Shown here piece by piece: positions 33,084 to 42,185 of a DNA stretch of 64,000 nt (positions within the stretch are counted from its first letter, which is position 1; each line of letters begins with the position of its first letter). Below the pieces are notes generated by a model. It was not told where the DNA came from, searched no databases, and saw only the letters and a list, made by a program, of their open reading frames with translations. The position numbers were made by a program, and so were the translations under genes. The stretch spans positions 2,790,001-2,854,000 of the forward strand of contig NZ_CP155552.1 of assembly GCF_036632915.2 (NCBI RefSeq). Reading direction: 5' to 3'. This DNA comes from Faecalibacterium taiwanense (GTDB lineage: Bacteria; Bacillota; Clostridia; Oscillospirales; Ruminococcaceae).

Positions 33084-34043
33084 TTAGTTATCGTCATCCG
33101 TGTTCAGCTTGAAGCCCAGAGAATCCAGCTTTGCCATGACCTCTTCCAGGCTCTTGCGACCGAGGTTGCGGACCTTCATCATCTCGTCCTCGCTCTTGCT
33201 GACCAGATCTTCCACCGTGTTGATGCCTGCGCGCTTCAGGCAGTTGAAGGAACGCACGCTCAGATCCAGCTCTTCAATGGTCATTTCCAAAGCCTTTTCC
33301 TTGTCGTCGTTGGTCTTCTCCACCATGATCTCAGCGCCGGCTGCCTCATCGGACAGGTTGACGAACAGGTTCAGGTGCTCGGTCAGCACACGGGCAGCCA
33401 GAGAAACGGCTTCCTGCGCATTGATCGTGCCATCGGTCCAAACCTCAATGGTCAGCTTGTCATAATCGATCGCCTGGCCAACACGGGTGCTCTCGACGTT
33501 GTAGTTCACCTTGAGCACAGGGGTGTAAATGCTGTCAACGGGAAGAGTGTTGATATCGTTCTTCTCGATGATAGCCTGTTTGTTGCGCTCTGCGGGCACA
33601 TAGCCGCGGCCCTTATCGAAGGTCAGCTCCATGACGAGCTTGCCGCCCTCGCCCAGGGTTGCGATGTGCCACTCAGGGTTCAGAATTTCGATGTCGTCGC
33701 CCTGCTTGATGTTGTCAGCGGTGACCTCACAGGGGCCGACTGCCTCAACACGCACTGTCTTCGGACCATCGGTGTACAGCTTTGCAGCAATACCCTTCAG
33801 GTTCAGGACAATTTCGGTAACGTCTTCCTTGACGCCCTCAATGGTGGAGAACTCGTGAACCACGCCATCAATCTTGACGCTGGTCACGGCGACACCGGGC
33901 AGAGAGGAAAGAAGCACACGACGCAGGCTATTGCCCAGTGTGATGCCAAAGCCACGCTCCAGCGGTTCTGCCACGAATTTGCCGTAGCGGCCGTCCGGGG
34001 ACAGGCTTGCCGTTTCGATTTTGGGACGTTCAATCTCCATCAT
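33084..34043 (-). CDS. rpoA: RNA polymerase alpha subunit
   Basis: Scaffolds polymerase assembly through its N-terminal domain and contacts UP elements and activators through its C-terminal domain. 319 aa. Seen: [20 protein letters not shown] (assembly region), then after a linker [17 protein letters not shown] and [13 protein letters not shown] of the C-terminal domain. Start chosen as the first of two tandem ATGs (34043) with AAGGAGG 8 nt upstream; the frame runs back to 34085 without a site. 113 bp after rpsD. Confidence 0.98.
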   Translation of the reverse strand: MMEIERPKIETASLSPDGRYGKFVAEPLERGFGITLGNSLRRVLLSSLPGVAVTSVKIDGVVHEFSTIEGVKEDVTEIVLNLKGIAAKLYTDGPKTVRVEAVGPCEVTADNIKQGDDIEILNPEWHIATLGEGGKLVMELTFDKGRGYVPAERNKQAIIEKNDINTLPVDSIYTPVLKVNYNVESTRVGQAIDYDKLTIEVWTDGTINAQEAVSLAARVLTEHLNLFVNLSDEAAGAEIMVEKTNDDKEKALEMTIEELDLSVRSFNCLKRAGINTVEDLVSKSEDEMMKVRNLGRKSLEEVMAKLDSLGFKLNTDDDN

Positions 34044-34156
34044 ATCTATGCCCTCCTTGTCAAACCGGCGCTGCCGCCGGCCCATTATTAAATTCTTTCA
34101 AAGAAAAGAATGCGAAAGTGAGCCGTCCACGGGGAAGGCCCAGCCTTCTTAATGGA

Positions 34157-34759
34157 TTACTTGGAGTACAGCTCGACGATGAGGTGCTCTGCGACTTCGT
34201 AGTCGATATCGCTGCGCTCGGGCAGCTTTGCGACAACACCCTTCAGAGAACCGGTCTCACGGTTCAGCCATGCGGGCAGAGCAACAACGGGAGCCTCGGG
34301 GCCGGTCAGCTTTGCAAACTTTGCAGAGCTGCGGCTGGACTCGCGCACTTCGATCACGTCGCCAGCCTTCACCTGATAAGAAGGAATGTTGACCTTCTTG
34401 CCGTTGACGGTGAAGTGAGCGTGGGACACCAGCTGACGAGCGTCGCGGCGGGTCTGAGCAAAGCCCAGACGGAACACGACGTTGTCCAGACGGCACTCCA
34501 TGATCTGCAGCAGGTTCTCACCAGTCTTGCCGGGGCGGGCCTCAGCACGCAGGTAAGCATTGTGGAACTGCTTTTCCAGAACGCCGTAGATAAACTTGAC
34601 CTTCTGCTTCTCCTTCAGCTGAGATGCGTACTCAGACTGCTTCTTGCGCATGTTGCCATTGGAGTTGCGGGTGGTATTCTTCTTTGCATAGCCCATGACC
34701 GCAGGAGAAATGCCCAGGGCCTTGCAACGCTTTGCGATAGGCTGCGTATTCTTTGCCAT
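34157..34759 (-). CDS. rpsD: 30S ribosomal protein S4, zinc-free type
   Basis: 16S rRNA-binding assembly protein, 200 aa. Seen: S4 RNA-binding domain with RLDNVVFRLGFAQTRRDARQLVSHAHF and KVNIPSYQVKAGD. The N-terminus (MAKNTQPIAKRCKALGISP) has one cysteine only, so it is the form without a zinc site. In many bacteria S4 represses the alpha operon; no such RNA site was identified here. ATG after GAAGGAGGAAATTGA. Confidence 0.98.
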   Translation of the reverse strand: MAKNTQPIAKRCKALGISPAVMGYAKKNTTRNSNGNMRKKQSEYASQLKEKQKVKFIYGVLEKQFHNAYLRAEARPGKTGENLLQIMECRLDNVVFRLGFAQTRRDARQLVSHAHFTVNGKKVNIPSYQVKAGDVIEVRESSRSSAKFAKLTGPEAPVVALPAWLNRETGSLKGVVAKLPERSDIDYEVAEHLIVELYSK

Positions 34760-34779
34760 AATTCAATTTCCTCCTTCGA

Positions 34780-35190
34780 TCAGACACGACGGCGCTTCGG
34801 GGGACGGCAGCCATTGTGGGGGATGGGAGTCACGTCCTTGATCAGGGTGACTTCCAGGCCGGTAGCCTGCAGCGCACGAATAGCGGACTCACGGCCAGCG
34901 CCGGGGCCCTTGACGTAGACCTCAACGGTCTTCATGCCATGCTCGATAGCAACCTTGGCTGCGGTCTCAGCAGCAGACTGGGCTGCGAACGGAGTGCTCT
35001 TACGGCTGCCGCGGAAGTTCAGGGAGCCGGAGGAGCACCAGGACACTGCATTACCCTGCAGGTCGGTGATGGTGACAACAGTATTGTTGAAGGTAGACTG
35101 GATATGAGCCTGACCAGCAGCAATGTTCTTGCGCTCTTTGCGCTTCATGCGGACATTAGCGCCCTTCTTGGCATTATTTGCACTTGCCAT
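34780..35190 (-). CDS. rpsK: 30S ribosomal protein S11
   Basis: Platform protein of the small subunit near the mRNA exit, 136 aa. Seen: [39 protein letters not shown] and the C-terminal [18 protein letters not shown]. Its N-terminus is about 10 residues longer than in E. coli. 14 bp after rpsM. Confidence 0.98.
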   Translation of the reverse strand: MASANNAKKGANVRMKRKERKNIAAGQAHIQSTFNNTVVTITDLQGNAVSWCSSGSLNFRGSRKSTPFAAQSAAETAAKVAIEHGMKTVEVYVKGPGAGRESAIRALQATGLEVTLIKDVTPIPHNGCRPPKRRRV

Positions 35191-35204
35191 TTCTCAAATC
35201 CTCC

Positions 35205-35576
35205 TTACTTCTTCTTGTTAGCGACAGTGCGCTTGGGACCCTTGCAGGTACGTGCATTGGTCTTGGTACGCTGGCCGCGGCAGGGCAGATTCTTGCGATG
35301 GCGGGTGCCACGGAAGGACTGGATCTCAACCAGGCGCTTGATGTCCAGAGCAACGTTGCGGCGCAGGTCGCCTTCAACGATGATGTTAGCCTGATCGATG
35401 TAGTCACGGATCTTAGCCTCTTCTTCCAGAGTCAGGTCCTTGACGCGGGTATCGGGGTTGATGCCAGTTGCTTCCAGGATCTTGTTAGCAGTGGTCTGGC
35501 CGATACCATAAACGTAGGTGAGACCCACCTGAACGCGCTTCTCGCGGGGCAGGTCAACGCCGGCAATACGTGCCAT
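35205..35576 (-). CDS. rpsM: 30S ribosomal protein S13
   Basis: Head protein of the small subunit, contacts P-site tRNA and the bridge to the 50S. 123 aa. Seen: [20 protein letters not shown] and [20 protein letters not shown]. Start chosen as ATG at 35576 after GGAGGAAACTACT; earlier in-frame starts lie upstream of this site. Confidence 0.98.
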   Translation of the reverse strand: MARIAGVDLPREKRVQVGLTYVYGIGQTTANKILEATGINPDTRVKDLTLEEEAKIRDYIDQANIIVEGDLRRNVALDIKRLVEIQSFRGTRHRKNLPCRGQRTKTNARTCKGPKRTVANKKK

Positions 35577-35658
35577 AGTAGTTTCCTCCAAAAATCATCC
35601 CATGTCAGTGTCGGGGTCTGCGCCGGGACTCTACGCACTTGACCCCCAGGCGCCCGAA

Positions 35659-35772
35659 TTAGCCCTGGCGCTGCTTATGCTTGGGGTTCTGGCAGATGAC
35701 CATCACGCGGCCTTTGCGGCGGATGACCTTGCACTTTTCGCAGATGGGTTTCACGGAAGGCTTGACCTTCAT
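35659..35772 (-). CDS. rpmJ: 50S ribosomal protein L36, zinc-ribbon type
   Basis: 37-residue protein: [20 protein letters not shown] and onward to [11 protein letters not shown]. The CxxC...CxxxxH zinc ligands are complete. It lies between infA and rpsM, its usual place. AAAAGGAGG precedes the ATG. Confidence 0.97.
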   Translation of the reverse strand: MKVKPSVKPICEKCKVIRRKGRVMVICQNPKHKQRQG

Positions 35773-35807
35773 GATGTTGAACCTCCTTTTGGTTGATACC
35801 CTGGTGC

Positions 35808-36059
35808 TTATTTGGAGCGCCAGGTGATGCGGCCCTTAGAAAGATCATAGGGCGACATTTCCACGGTAACCTTGTCCCCGGGCAGGATACGGATGAAATT
35901 GGTCCGCAGCTTGCCGGAGATGTGCGCTAAGAGGATGTGACCGCTGGGAGTGAGCTTCCCGGTGTTCTTATCCTCGCTCAACATTTCCACCTTAAAGATG
36001 GCGTTGGGCATGGCTTCACGCACAATGCCTTCGATCTCGATAACGTCTTCCTTAGACAA
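35808..36059 (-). CDS. infA: Translation initiation factor IF-1 with an internal insertion
   Basis: OB-fold protein that binds the A site during initiation. From TTG at 36059 it has 83 aa, against about 72 usual. Seen: [52 protein letters not shown]. The extra residues are [13 protein letters not shown] in the loop after KVEM, where relatives have two to four residues. Start chosen as TTG because GAGGAGG lies 8 nt upstream. The same frame stays open for 89 more codons to an ATG at 36326 (see the 36060-36326 entry). Confidence 0.95.
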   Translation of the reverse strand: MSKEDVIEIEGIVREAMPNAIFKVEMLSEDKNTGKLTPSGHILLAHISGKLRTNFIRILPGDKVTVEMSPYDLSKGRITWRSK

Positions 36060-36326
36060 GCTATTTGCCTCCTCATTGGATCTGCTCAGTTTGTCGTTGA
36101 ACCTGAACCGGTGCTTTTGCCTTGGAACCCTGAAAGCGCCGCGGTTTTCACGTGCCTGCGCCCGTTTGACCGCAGCTTGCCGCTTCAGCGTTCTCCAGTT
36201 CCAGTGCCGGTCCACAGACGGACAGGCGGCGATGATCGCCACATACTTCATCTTTCGCGGCACAAAATCCGCAAAACGGGCAGAAAATCCCTGTCCGCCG
36301 AGGAAGTATCTGGCTTCCACAGCCAT
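36060..36326 (-). other. infA leader with in-frame upstream extension of unknown status
   Basis: 267 nt between the infA promoter and its TTG start. The frame of infA is open throughout, from an ATG at 36326 that falls at the predicted transcription start. It would give a basic stretch ([18 protein letters not shown]) that I do not recognise. It could be a leaderless N-terminal extension of IF-1, a separate short peptide, or an untranslated regulatory leader. The strong internal AGGAGG suggests normal IF-1 is made in any case. Confidence 0.35.
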
Positions 36327-36332
36327 TTATAG

Positions 36333-36361
36333 ATTATACACCTTTTGTTGTCAATTTGCAA
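36333..36361 (-). promoter_or_regulatory. Internal promoter of infA-rpmJ-rpsM-rpsK-rpsD-rpoA-rplQ
   Basis: Minus strand TTGCAA (36356-36361), 17-bp spacer, TATAAT (36333-36338). It separates the alpha segment from map and the spc segment. Confidence 0.8.
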
Positions 36362-36535
36362 GAGGTTTTTTCCGTATTTCCGATAAAAAATTCTCGAAAT
36401 TCAAAAGCTGTCCTTTCTCTCCCCGGTCTTGGTTTTTCTCCACCGCAAAGATGAAACTTTTTCACCAAAAGTTGTCATAATTGCACAAACAGCAGGAGCG
36501 GAAAGGGAAAAAGGCATCTCGCACAAGGGCAGCAG

Positions 36536-36680
36536 CCTCGCCCTCTCAGTCAAATCCTACGGATTTGCCAGCTCCCCCAAAGGGGGAGCCCTTGGCAATC
36601 CACACAACCTTCATCTTTTTGCCAAGGCCTCTCCCTTTGGGAGAGGTGGATTTGCGAAGCAAAGACGGAGAGGGCGAGCC
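36536..36680. repeat. Dispersed palindromic repeat family 1, copy D (full)
   Basis: 145-bp imperfect palindrome with outer arms CCTCGCCCTCTCAGTC and GACGGAGAGGGCGAG. Inner parts are TCCTACGGATTTGCCAGCTC, CCCCCAAAGGGGG, CTTGGCAATCCAC, TTTTTGCCAAGGC and CTCTCCCTTTGGGAGAG. It lies between map and the infA promoter, a 430-bp gap that otherwise holds only the map terminator and about 150 bp with no recognised signal. Confidence 0.82.
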
Positions 36681-36722
36681 CGCTAACCAAAAAAGCAGCT
36701 GCGACAAGAATACTCCATACGC

Positions 36723-36766
36723 AAAAGGAGCCACCACACATCATCTGCGCAGCGGCTCCTTTTTTA
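36723..36766 (-). terminator. Intrinsic terminator after map
   Basis: AAAAGGAGCC (36723-36732) pairs with GGCTCCTTTT (36754-36763) around a 21-nt loop, just after the map stop. The T run on the minus strand is short (TTTTG). Confidence 0.7.
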
Positions 36767-36773
36767 TGATTGC

Positions 36774-37565
36774 TTACTTCAGGCTGAACTTTTCCGGGTC
36801 AAAATCCGGGTCATCCCAGAAGCGGGTCATGATCTCAGTGTGATCCTTCAGGATCGCATTGGAGTGCTCAAAGTGCGCAGCCAGACCACCGTCTTTGGTC
36901 TTGACGGTCCAGCCGTCCTTGGACTGGGTGATCTTGCAGTCGTACTGGCAGATCATGGGCTCAATGGCAATGGTCATGCCGGGCACAAGGCGCGGGCCGC
37001 GGCCCTGATGGCCGTAGTTGGGCACTTCCGGGTCCTCGTGCAGCTCACGGCCGGTGCCGTGGCCCACGAACTCGCGGACGACCGAGAAACCGGCATCCTC
37101 GCAGTAGCTCTGCACGGCATAGCCAATGTCGCCGATGCGGTTGCCGGCCACAGCCTGCTCGATGCCCTTATACAGAGCAGCCTTGGTCACATCCAGCAGG
37201 CGCTGTGCTTCCAGATCGACCTTGCCCACCGCATAGGTGCAGGCATTGTCGCCGTTGAAGCCATCGATTTTTGCGCCGGTGTCGATGCTGACGATATCAC
37301 CGGGACGAATGACGATGTCATGCGAAGGGATACCATGGATGATGGTATCGTTCAGGCTGATGCAGGCCGTGCCCGGAAAACCATACAGACCCTTGAAATT
37401 GGGGGTGCCGCCGTGCTTCACGATGAAGTCGTAGATCAGCTTATCCAATTCCCATGTGGTCATACCTGCTTCGATATGCTCACCGCCGTACTTCAGGGCA
37501 GCTGCGCTCAGGGCATTTGCCTTGCGCATGCCGTCCAGCTCTTTCGCATTTTTGATCTGAATCAC
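36774..37565 (-). CDS. map: Methionine aminopeptidase, type I
   Basis: Removes the initiator methionine from new proteins. 263 aa. Seen: metal ligands in SIDTGAKIDGFNGDNA (two aspartates), FVGHGTGRELHEDPEVPNYG (histidine) and AIEPMICQ plus HFEHSNAI (glutamates), and HGIPSHD with a substrate histidine. It has a slightly longer C-terminus (LKDHTEIMTRFWDDPDFDPE) than minimal forms. 2 bp after adk. Confidence 0.97.
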   Translation of the reverse strand: MIQIKNAKELDGMRKANALSAAALKYGGEHIEAGMTTWELDKLIYDFIVKHGGTPNFKGLYGFPGTACISLNDTIIHGIPSHDIVIRPGDIVSIDTGAKIDGFNGDNACTYAVGKVDLEAQRLLDVTKAALYKGIEQAVAGNRIGDIGYAVQSYCEDAGFSVVREFVGHGTGRELHEDPEVPNYGHQGRGPRLVPGMTIAIEPMICQYDCKITQSKDGWTVKTKDGGLAAHFEHSNAILKDHTEIMTRFWDDPDFDPEKFSLK

Positions 37566-37567
37566 GA

Positions 37568-38200
37568 TTATGCCTCCAAAGCTTTCATGACTTCAGCCGT
37601 GGTCTCCTCGATGGAGGGGCAGAACTTGATCTCTGCCAGCTTGCCGCGGGTACGGTAGAACTCCACCAGCGGCTCGGTCTGCTCATGATATGCTTTCAGA
37701 CGATCCAGCACGGTGGCAGGCTGGTCGTCCTTGCGGATGACGGTCTTGCCGCCGCACAGGTCGCACACACCCTCGACCTTGCTCTTCTTGTTGACGATGT
37801 GGTAGCTTGCGCCGCACTTCTCGCAGACGCGGCGGCCGCTCATGCGGTCAACGATCACATTGTCCTCGACCTGCAGCTCCAGCACCTTGTCGATGCGGAT
37901 ACCCATGGTCTCGATGGCCTCGGCCTGAGCGATGGTGCGGGGCACACCGTCCAGGATAAAGCCGTTTGCGCAGTCCGGCTGAGCCAGACGCTCTTTCAGG
38001 ATGCCGATGATGACCTCATCGGGCACCAGAGCGCCAGCGTCCATAAAGCTCTTTGCCTTCAGGCCCATCTCGGTGCCTTCCTTGACAGCAGCGCGCAGAA
38101 TGTTGCCGGTGCTGATGGAGGGGATGTTCAGCTTGGCGCAGATGATCTCGGCCTGAGTGCCCTTACCAGCACCAGGTGCGCCCAACAGGATCAGATTCAT
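37568..38200 (-). CDS. adk: Adenylate kinase with zinc-binding lid
   Basis: Converts AMP and ATP to two ADP. 210 aa. Seen: P-loop GAPGAGKGTQ at the N-terminus, the AMP-binding stretch STGNILRAAV, DGVPRTIAQA (usual DGFPRT), and a lid domain with CEKC and CDLC zinc cysteines as in Gram-positive enzymes. ATG after GGAAAGGAATGATCCT. It lies 114 bp after secY, beyond a hairpin that may reduce read-through. Confidence 0.97.
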   Translation of the reverse strand: MNLILLGAPGAGKGTQAEIICAKLNIPSISTGNILRAAVKEGTEMGLKAKSFMDAGALVPDEVIIGILKERLAQPDCANGFILDGVPRTIAQAEAIETMGIRIDKVLELQVEDNVIVDRMSGRRVCEKCGASYHIVNKKSKVEGVCDLCGGKTVIRKDDQPATVLDRLKAYHEQTEPLVEFYRTRGKLAEIKFCPSIEETTAEVMKALEA

Positions 38201-38239
38201 AGGATCATTCCTTTCCTTTGCTAGAGGATGTAAACTCCA

Positions 38240-38293
38240 AAAAAGTAAAAAAGCACTGAAAAGTTCGAGCGTACTCTCCTTTCCAGTGCTTTC
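38240..38293 (-). terminator. Terminator or attenuator between secY and adk
   Basis: AAGCACTG (38251-38258) pairs with CAGTGCTT (38284-38291), with further GAAAG/CTTTT pairing inside; on the minus strand TTTTTTACTTTTTTGG follows. Partial termination here would lower adk-map relative to the ribosomal genes. Confidence 0.8.
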
Positions 38294-38314
38294 TCACATC
38301 TTAATTATTGTGGA

Positions 38315-39610
38315 TCAACCAAGGAAGCCCTTGTGGTTGCGCATCGTCATGAAGCTGTCGAGGCTGCGGGTGGTATCAAGTGCCACACCAACCACGATCA
38401 GCAGGCTGGTACCGCCCAGCTGGATGCTCATACCGGTCAGGTTGCCCAGAATGATCGGCAGCACAGCCACCGCAGCCAGGAAGATGGCACCGATGAGGGT
38501 GATCTTGTTCAGGGTGCGGGTGATGAAATCGCTGGTCGGCTTGCCGGGACGGAAGCCGGGGATCGAGCCGTTGTTGCGGCGCAGATTGTTGGCGATCTCA
38601 ACGGGGTTGTACTGGATGGCCACATAGAAGTAGTTGAATGCCAGAATCAGCAGCAGGTAGATCACAACGTACAGCCAAGAGGTGTAGTTGAAGGTGTGGA
38701 AGAATGCATACCACACCGGGTGTGCCTGCTGGTCGATCTGCAGGAAGCTGCCGATGGTGCCCGGGATGGACACCAGAGCCGAAGCGAAGATGATGGGCAT
38801 AACGCCGCTCATGTTCAGCTTCAGGGGCAGATAGCTGTTCTGACCGCCCATCTGCTTGCGGCCTACCACGCGCTTTGCGTACTGAATGGTGATGCGGCGC
38901 TCTGCGTTGGTCATGACGACCACGAAGACCACAGCCACCAGTGCCAGCACGATCAGCAGCGGCAGGAAGAAGTAGTACTGGGGCTTGCCGGACGCTGCCT
39001 GAGTCAGCAGACCCTTGACAGAGGTGTACAGCGAAGACCAGTTGGAGACGATCGAAGCAAAGATGATGAGCGAGACACCGTTGCCGATGCCCTTGTCATC
39101 GATCTGCTCACCGCACCATGTGATCAGCTGTGCGCCAGCCACAAAGGTTGCGATGATGACGATGGCGGCAAAGATGCCGGCACCGCCGGAAACGTACTTC
39201 AGTGCGCCCATATTGCGGATCACGAAGTAGTAGCCGATGCTCATGATCAGAGCGACCACAGCACCTGCGTACCGGTTGATCTGCTGCAGCTTCTGCTGGC
39301 CGTCGGCTTCCTTTGCCAGATTTTCCAGCGCGGGAATTGCCACGGTGAGCAGCTGCACAATAATGGAGGCGTTGATATAGGGTGTCACACCTAACGCGAA
39401 GAGCGTGCAACGGGCCAGAGCACCACCGCTCATCATGTTCAGATAGGAGAGCATGTCGCCGTTTGCGAACATCTGCGTCAGCGCAGAGCCGGAAACGAAC
39501 GGAACGGGGATGGCACAGCCCAGACGGTACACCACGAGGATCGCCAGCGTGAACAGGAGACGATTTTTAAGCTCGGGGATCTTCCATGCGTTACGGAATG
39601 TCTGGAACAC
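38315..39610 (-). CDS. secY: Protein translocase channel subunit SecY
   Basis: Forms the membrane channel for Sec export and membrane insertion. 431 aa, ten hydrophobic helices. Seen: LLFTLAILVVYRLGCAIPVPFVSG (helix 1), ALGVTPYINASIIVQLL (helix 2b), AERRITIQYAKR in a cytoplasmic loop and RNNGSIPGFRPGKPT before helix 9. It lies 1 bp after rplO, so the two are tightly coupled. Confidence 0.98.
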   Translation of the reverse strand: MFQTFRNAWKIPELKNRLLFTLAILVVYRLGCAIPVPFVSGSALTQMFANGDMLSYLNMMSGGALARCTLFALGVTPYINASIIVQLLTVAIPALENLAKEADGQQKLQQINRYAGAVVALIMSIGYYFVIRNMGALKYVSGGAGIFAAIVIIATFVAGAQLITWCGEQIDDKGIGNGVSLIIFASIVSNWSSLYTSVKGLLTQAASGKPQYYFFLPLLIVLALVAVVFVVVMTNAERRITIQYAKRVVGRKQMGGQNSYLPLKLNMSGVMPIIFASALVSIPGTIGSFLQIDQQAHPVWYAFFHTFNYTSWLYVVIYLLLILAFNYFYVAIQYNPVEIANNLRRNNGSIPGFRPGKPTSDFITRTLNKITLIGAIFLAAVAVLPIILGNLTGMSIQLGGTSLLIVVGVALDTTRSLDSFMTMRNHKGFLG

Positions 39611-39611
39611 C

Positions 39612-40052
39612 TTACATCACCTCAGCCTTTCCGCCTGCCTTCTCGATTTTCTCTTTGGCAGAAGCGGAATAGGCTGCGGCCTTCACGGTCAGAGCCTTGG
39701 TCAGCTCGCCGTTGCCCAGAACCTTAACGCCGTCCAGAGTCTTCTTGACCAGACCCTTTGCCTTCAGAGCCTCGGTATCGACGACATCGCCGGCATTGAA
39801 AGCAGCTTCCAGATCAGCCACGTTGACGATGGCGTACTGGGTAGCAAAGATGTTGTTAAAGCCAACCTTGGGCAGGCGGCGTGCCAGAGGCATCTGGCCG
39901 CCCTCGAAACCAGCGTGCTTCACGCCGGAACGGGCCTTCTGGCCCTTGCTGCCGAAGCCGGCAGTCTTGCCATTGCCGGAGCCAATGCCGCGGCCCTTGC
40001 GGGTCACAGCCTTGTTTGCGCCGGGAATCGCGTGCAATTCATGAAGTTTCAT
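39612..40052 (-). CDS. rplO: 50S ribosomal protein L15
   Basis: Late-assembly large-subunit protein, 146 aa. Seen: MKLHELHAIPGANKAVTRKG, the glycine-rich GRGIGSGNGKTAGFGSKGQKAR, and FEGGQMPLARRLPK. It lies between rpmD and secY. Confidence 0.98.
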   Translation of the reverse strand: MKLHELHAIPGANKAVTRKGRGIGSGNGKTAGFGSKGQKARSGVKHAGFEGGQMPLARRLPKVGFNNIFATQYAIVNVADLEAAFNAGDVVDTEALKAKGLVKKTLDGVKVLGNGELTKALTVKAAAYSASAKEKIEKAGGKAEVM

Positions 40053-40072
40053 TATGCGTATACCCCCTGCTA

Positions 40073-40258
40073 TTAGGCTTCGGTGACGCTGAGCATAAAG
40101 CCGATCTTTGCGATCTTGCCCTGCGTAGCGGCATTGTCAGGCTGAACGGTAACGTCGCCCGGCTTCTTCAGGCCCAGAGCCTCAGCGGTAGCGATCTGCT
40201 TAGCGCCGCGGCCAATCAGGCTCTTCTTCAGCTCGATCTTGAGCATCTTATCTGCCAT
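40073..40258 (-). CDS. rpmD: 50S ribosomal protein L30
   Basis: 61 aa. Seen: LKIELKKSLIGRGAKQIATAEALGL and VQPDNAATQGKIAKIGFMLSV, the usual L30 pattern. Start ATG at 40258 (MADKM) follows TAAGGAGGTAACAAACC; 14 bp after rpsE. Confidence 0.96.
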   Translation of the reverse strand: MADKMLKIELKKSLIGRGAKQIATAEALGLKKPGDVTVQPDNAATQGKIAKIGFMLSVTEA

Positions 40259-40272
40259 GGTTTGTTACCTCC

Positions 40273-40773
40273 TTAACCCAGAATTTCTTTCACGGTCTTG
40301 CCGCGCTTCTCAGCGACAGACTCAGCGCTGACCAGGCCGCACAGACCTGCGAAGGTAGCAGAAACAACGTTGATGGGGTTGTTGGAACGCATAGACTTCG
40401 CACGGATGTCCTTGATGCCAGCAGCCTCAATGACGGCACGCACAGGGCCGCCGGCGATCATACCGGTACCAGGTGCAGCCGGCTTGAGCAGAACGGCGCC
40501 TGCGCCGTACTTGCCGACGATCTCGTGGGGGATGGTGGTGCCCTTCAGGGCAACCTTGTGCATGTTCTTCTTAGCAGCAGCTTCGCCCTTGCGGATTGCC
40601 TCAGGCACTTCGCCGGACTTGCCGATGCCGTAACCGATGGTGCCCTTGCCGTCGCCCACGACAACCAGAGCGGCAAACTTCATGATGCGGCCGCCCTTGA
40701 CAGTCTTGGAAACGCGGTTGATGGAGACAACCTTGGTGATCATGCCGTCGTCTTCACGGTTTCTCATAGCCAT
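40273..40773 (-). CDS. rpsE: 30S ribosomal protein S5
   Basis: Small-subunit protein at the mRNA entry site, important for decoding accuracy. 166 aa. Seen: [43 protein letters not shown] and [33 protein letters not shown]. Confidence 0.98.
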   Translation of the reverse strand: MAMRNREDDGMITKVVSINRVSKTVKGGRIMKFAALVVVGDGKGTIGYGIGKSGEVPEAIRKGEAAAKKNMHKVALKGTTIPHEIVGKYGAGAVLLKPAAPGTGMIAGGPVRAVIEAAGIKDIRAKSMRSNNPINVVSATFAGLCGLVSAESVAEKRGKTVKEILG

Positions 40774-40792
40774 AATGTGTTTCCTCCTCTCA

Positions 40793-41152
40793 TTACAGCT
40801 TCAGGCCGCCCTCACGGGCGCCATCAGCCAGGGCCTTAACACGGCCATGATAAACGTAGCCACCACGGTCGAACACGACCTCGGTGATGCCCTTTTCCAG
40901 AGCCTTTGCTGCGATCTTCTTGCCGATCTCAGCAGCGGCCTCGACGTTGCCGCCGTTGCCGTTGAAGTCCTTGTCCATAGTAGAAGCCGACACCAGAGTC
41001 ACGCCCTGCTCATCATCGATGATCTGAGCGTAAATGTGCTTGGCGGAGCGGAAAACATCCAGGCGAGGACGTGCTGCGGTGCCGCTGATCTTGTTACGAA
41101 CGCGGCGATGACGACGAAGACGAGCTTCGTTCTTGTCGATCTGCTTAACCAT
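40793..41152 (-). CDS. rplR: 50S ribosomal protein L18
   Basis: Binds 5S rRNA. 119 aa. Seen: [21 protein letters not shown] and [25 protein letters not shown], both conserved. 18 bp after rplF. Confidence 0.98.
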   Translation of the reverse strand: MVKQIDKNEARLRRHRRVRNKISGTAARPRLDVFRSAKHIYAQIIDDEQGVTLVSASTMDKDFNGNGGNVEAAAEIGKKIAAKALEKGITEVVFDRGGYVYHGRVKALADGAREGGLKL

Positions 41153-41170
41153 TGTCTTTCACTCCTTACC

Positions 41171-41722
41171 TTATTTCTTGCCCTTGCCGGCCTTGCCTTC
41201 TTTGTGCTTGACAACCTCGCCCTCGTAGCGGATGCCCTTGCCCTTGTAAGGCTCGGGCGGCTTCTTGGCGCGGATCTCGGCAGCATACTGGCCGACCTTC
41301 TGCTTGTCAATACCGGTAACGGTGAAGTGGTTGGGATCCTGCCACACGATGGTGCAGTCCTCAGTATCAGGAATGTTCACCTGATGAGAGAAGCCCAGGT
41401 TCATGACCAGGTTGGAGCCCTGCTTCTGGCAGCGCAGACCAACGCCCACGATCTCCAGCTTCTTCTCGTAGCCGTTCACAACACCGTTCACCATGTTGGC
41501 GATGTTGGTACGGGTCAGGCCGTGCAGGCTGCGGGCCTGGGGTTCGTCATTGGGGCGGGTAACCAGAACTTCATTGCCCTCGACCTTGACGGTCATCAGG
41601 GGATGATAGTTGGAATTCAGGCTGCCCTTGGGGCCCTTGACGGCGACGTGATGTGCTGCCTCATCGACAGTGACAGTAACGCCGGCAGGAATGACGATGG
41701 GTTTTCTTCCAATTCTCGACAT
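41171..41722 (-). CDS. rplF: 50S ribosomal protein L6
   Basis: Near the factor-binding centre of the large subunit. 183 aa. Seen: MSRIGRKPIVIPAGVTV, ARSLHGLTRTNIANMVNGV and DKQKVGQYAAEIRAKKPPEPYKG (quoted in part) with KGKGIRYEGE at the end. 17 bp after rpsH. Confidence 0.98.
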   Translation of the reverse strand: MSRIGRKPIVIPAGVTVTVDEAAHHVAVKGPKGSLNSNYHPLMTVKVEGNEVLVTRPNDEPQARSLHGLTRTNIANMVNGVVNGYEKKLEIVGVGLRCQKQGSNLVMNLGFSHQVNIPDTEDCTIVWQDPNHFTVTGIDKQKVGQYAAEIRAKKPPEPYKGKGIRYEGEVVKHKEGKAGKGKK

Positions 41723-41739
41723 TGTCTTTTACCCCTTTC

Positions 41740-42138
41740 TTACCACACGTAGGCCAGGACTTCGCCGCCGACGTGTGCAGCACGTGCAGCCTTATCAGTC
41801 ATGATGCCCTTAGAGGTGGAAATGATTGCGGTGCCCAGGCCCTTCATGACCTTGGGCATATCCTCGCAGTTGGTGTAGATGCGCAGGCCGGGCTTGGACA
41901 CGCGGCGCAGACCAGCGATAACGGGCTCGCCGTTAGCCTGATACTTCAGGGTGACAACGATGGTGCCCTGAACGGTGTCGTTCTTGACCTGCATGCCCTT
42001 GATGTAGCCCTCGTCAACCAGAATCTGGCAGATAGCCTTCTTCATGTTGGAAGCGGGGATCTCCACAGAAGGGTGTTTGGCAGTGCTAGCGTTGCGGATG
42101 CGAGTCAGCAGGTCCGCGATAGGATCAGTAATCTGCAT
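41740..42138 (-). CDS. rpsH: 30S ribosomal protein S8
   Basis: Binds the central domain of 16S rRNA. 132 aa. Seen: [18 protein letters not shown] and [20 protein letters not shown] near the C-terminus. S8 is the spc-operon repressor in E. coli. Here a G/C-rich hairpin lies in the 110-bp gap before this gene (42186-42215). Confidence 0.98.
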   Translation of the reverse strand: MQITDPIADLLTRIRNASTAKHPSVEIPASNMKKAICQILVDEGYIKGMQVKNDTVQGTIVVTLKYQANGEPVIAGLRRVSKPGLRIYTNCEDMPKVMKGLGTAIISTSKGIMTDKAARAAHVGGEVLAYVW

Positions 42139-42185
42139 TTGCCACTAACCTCCTTAGATTAGCTCTCGTTTGTTTTATAATGATA

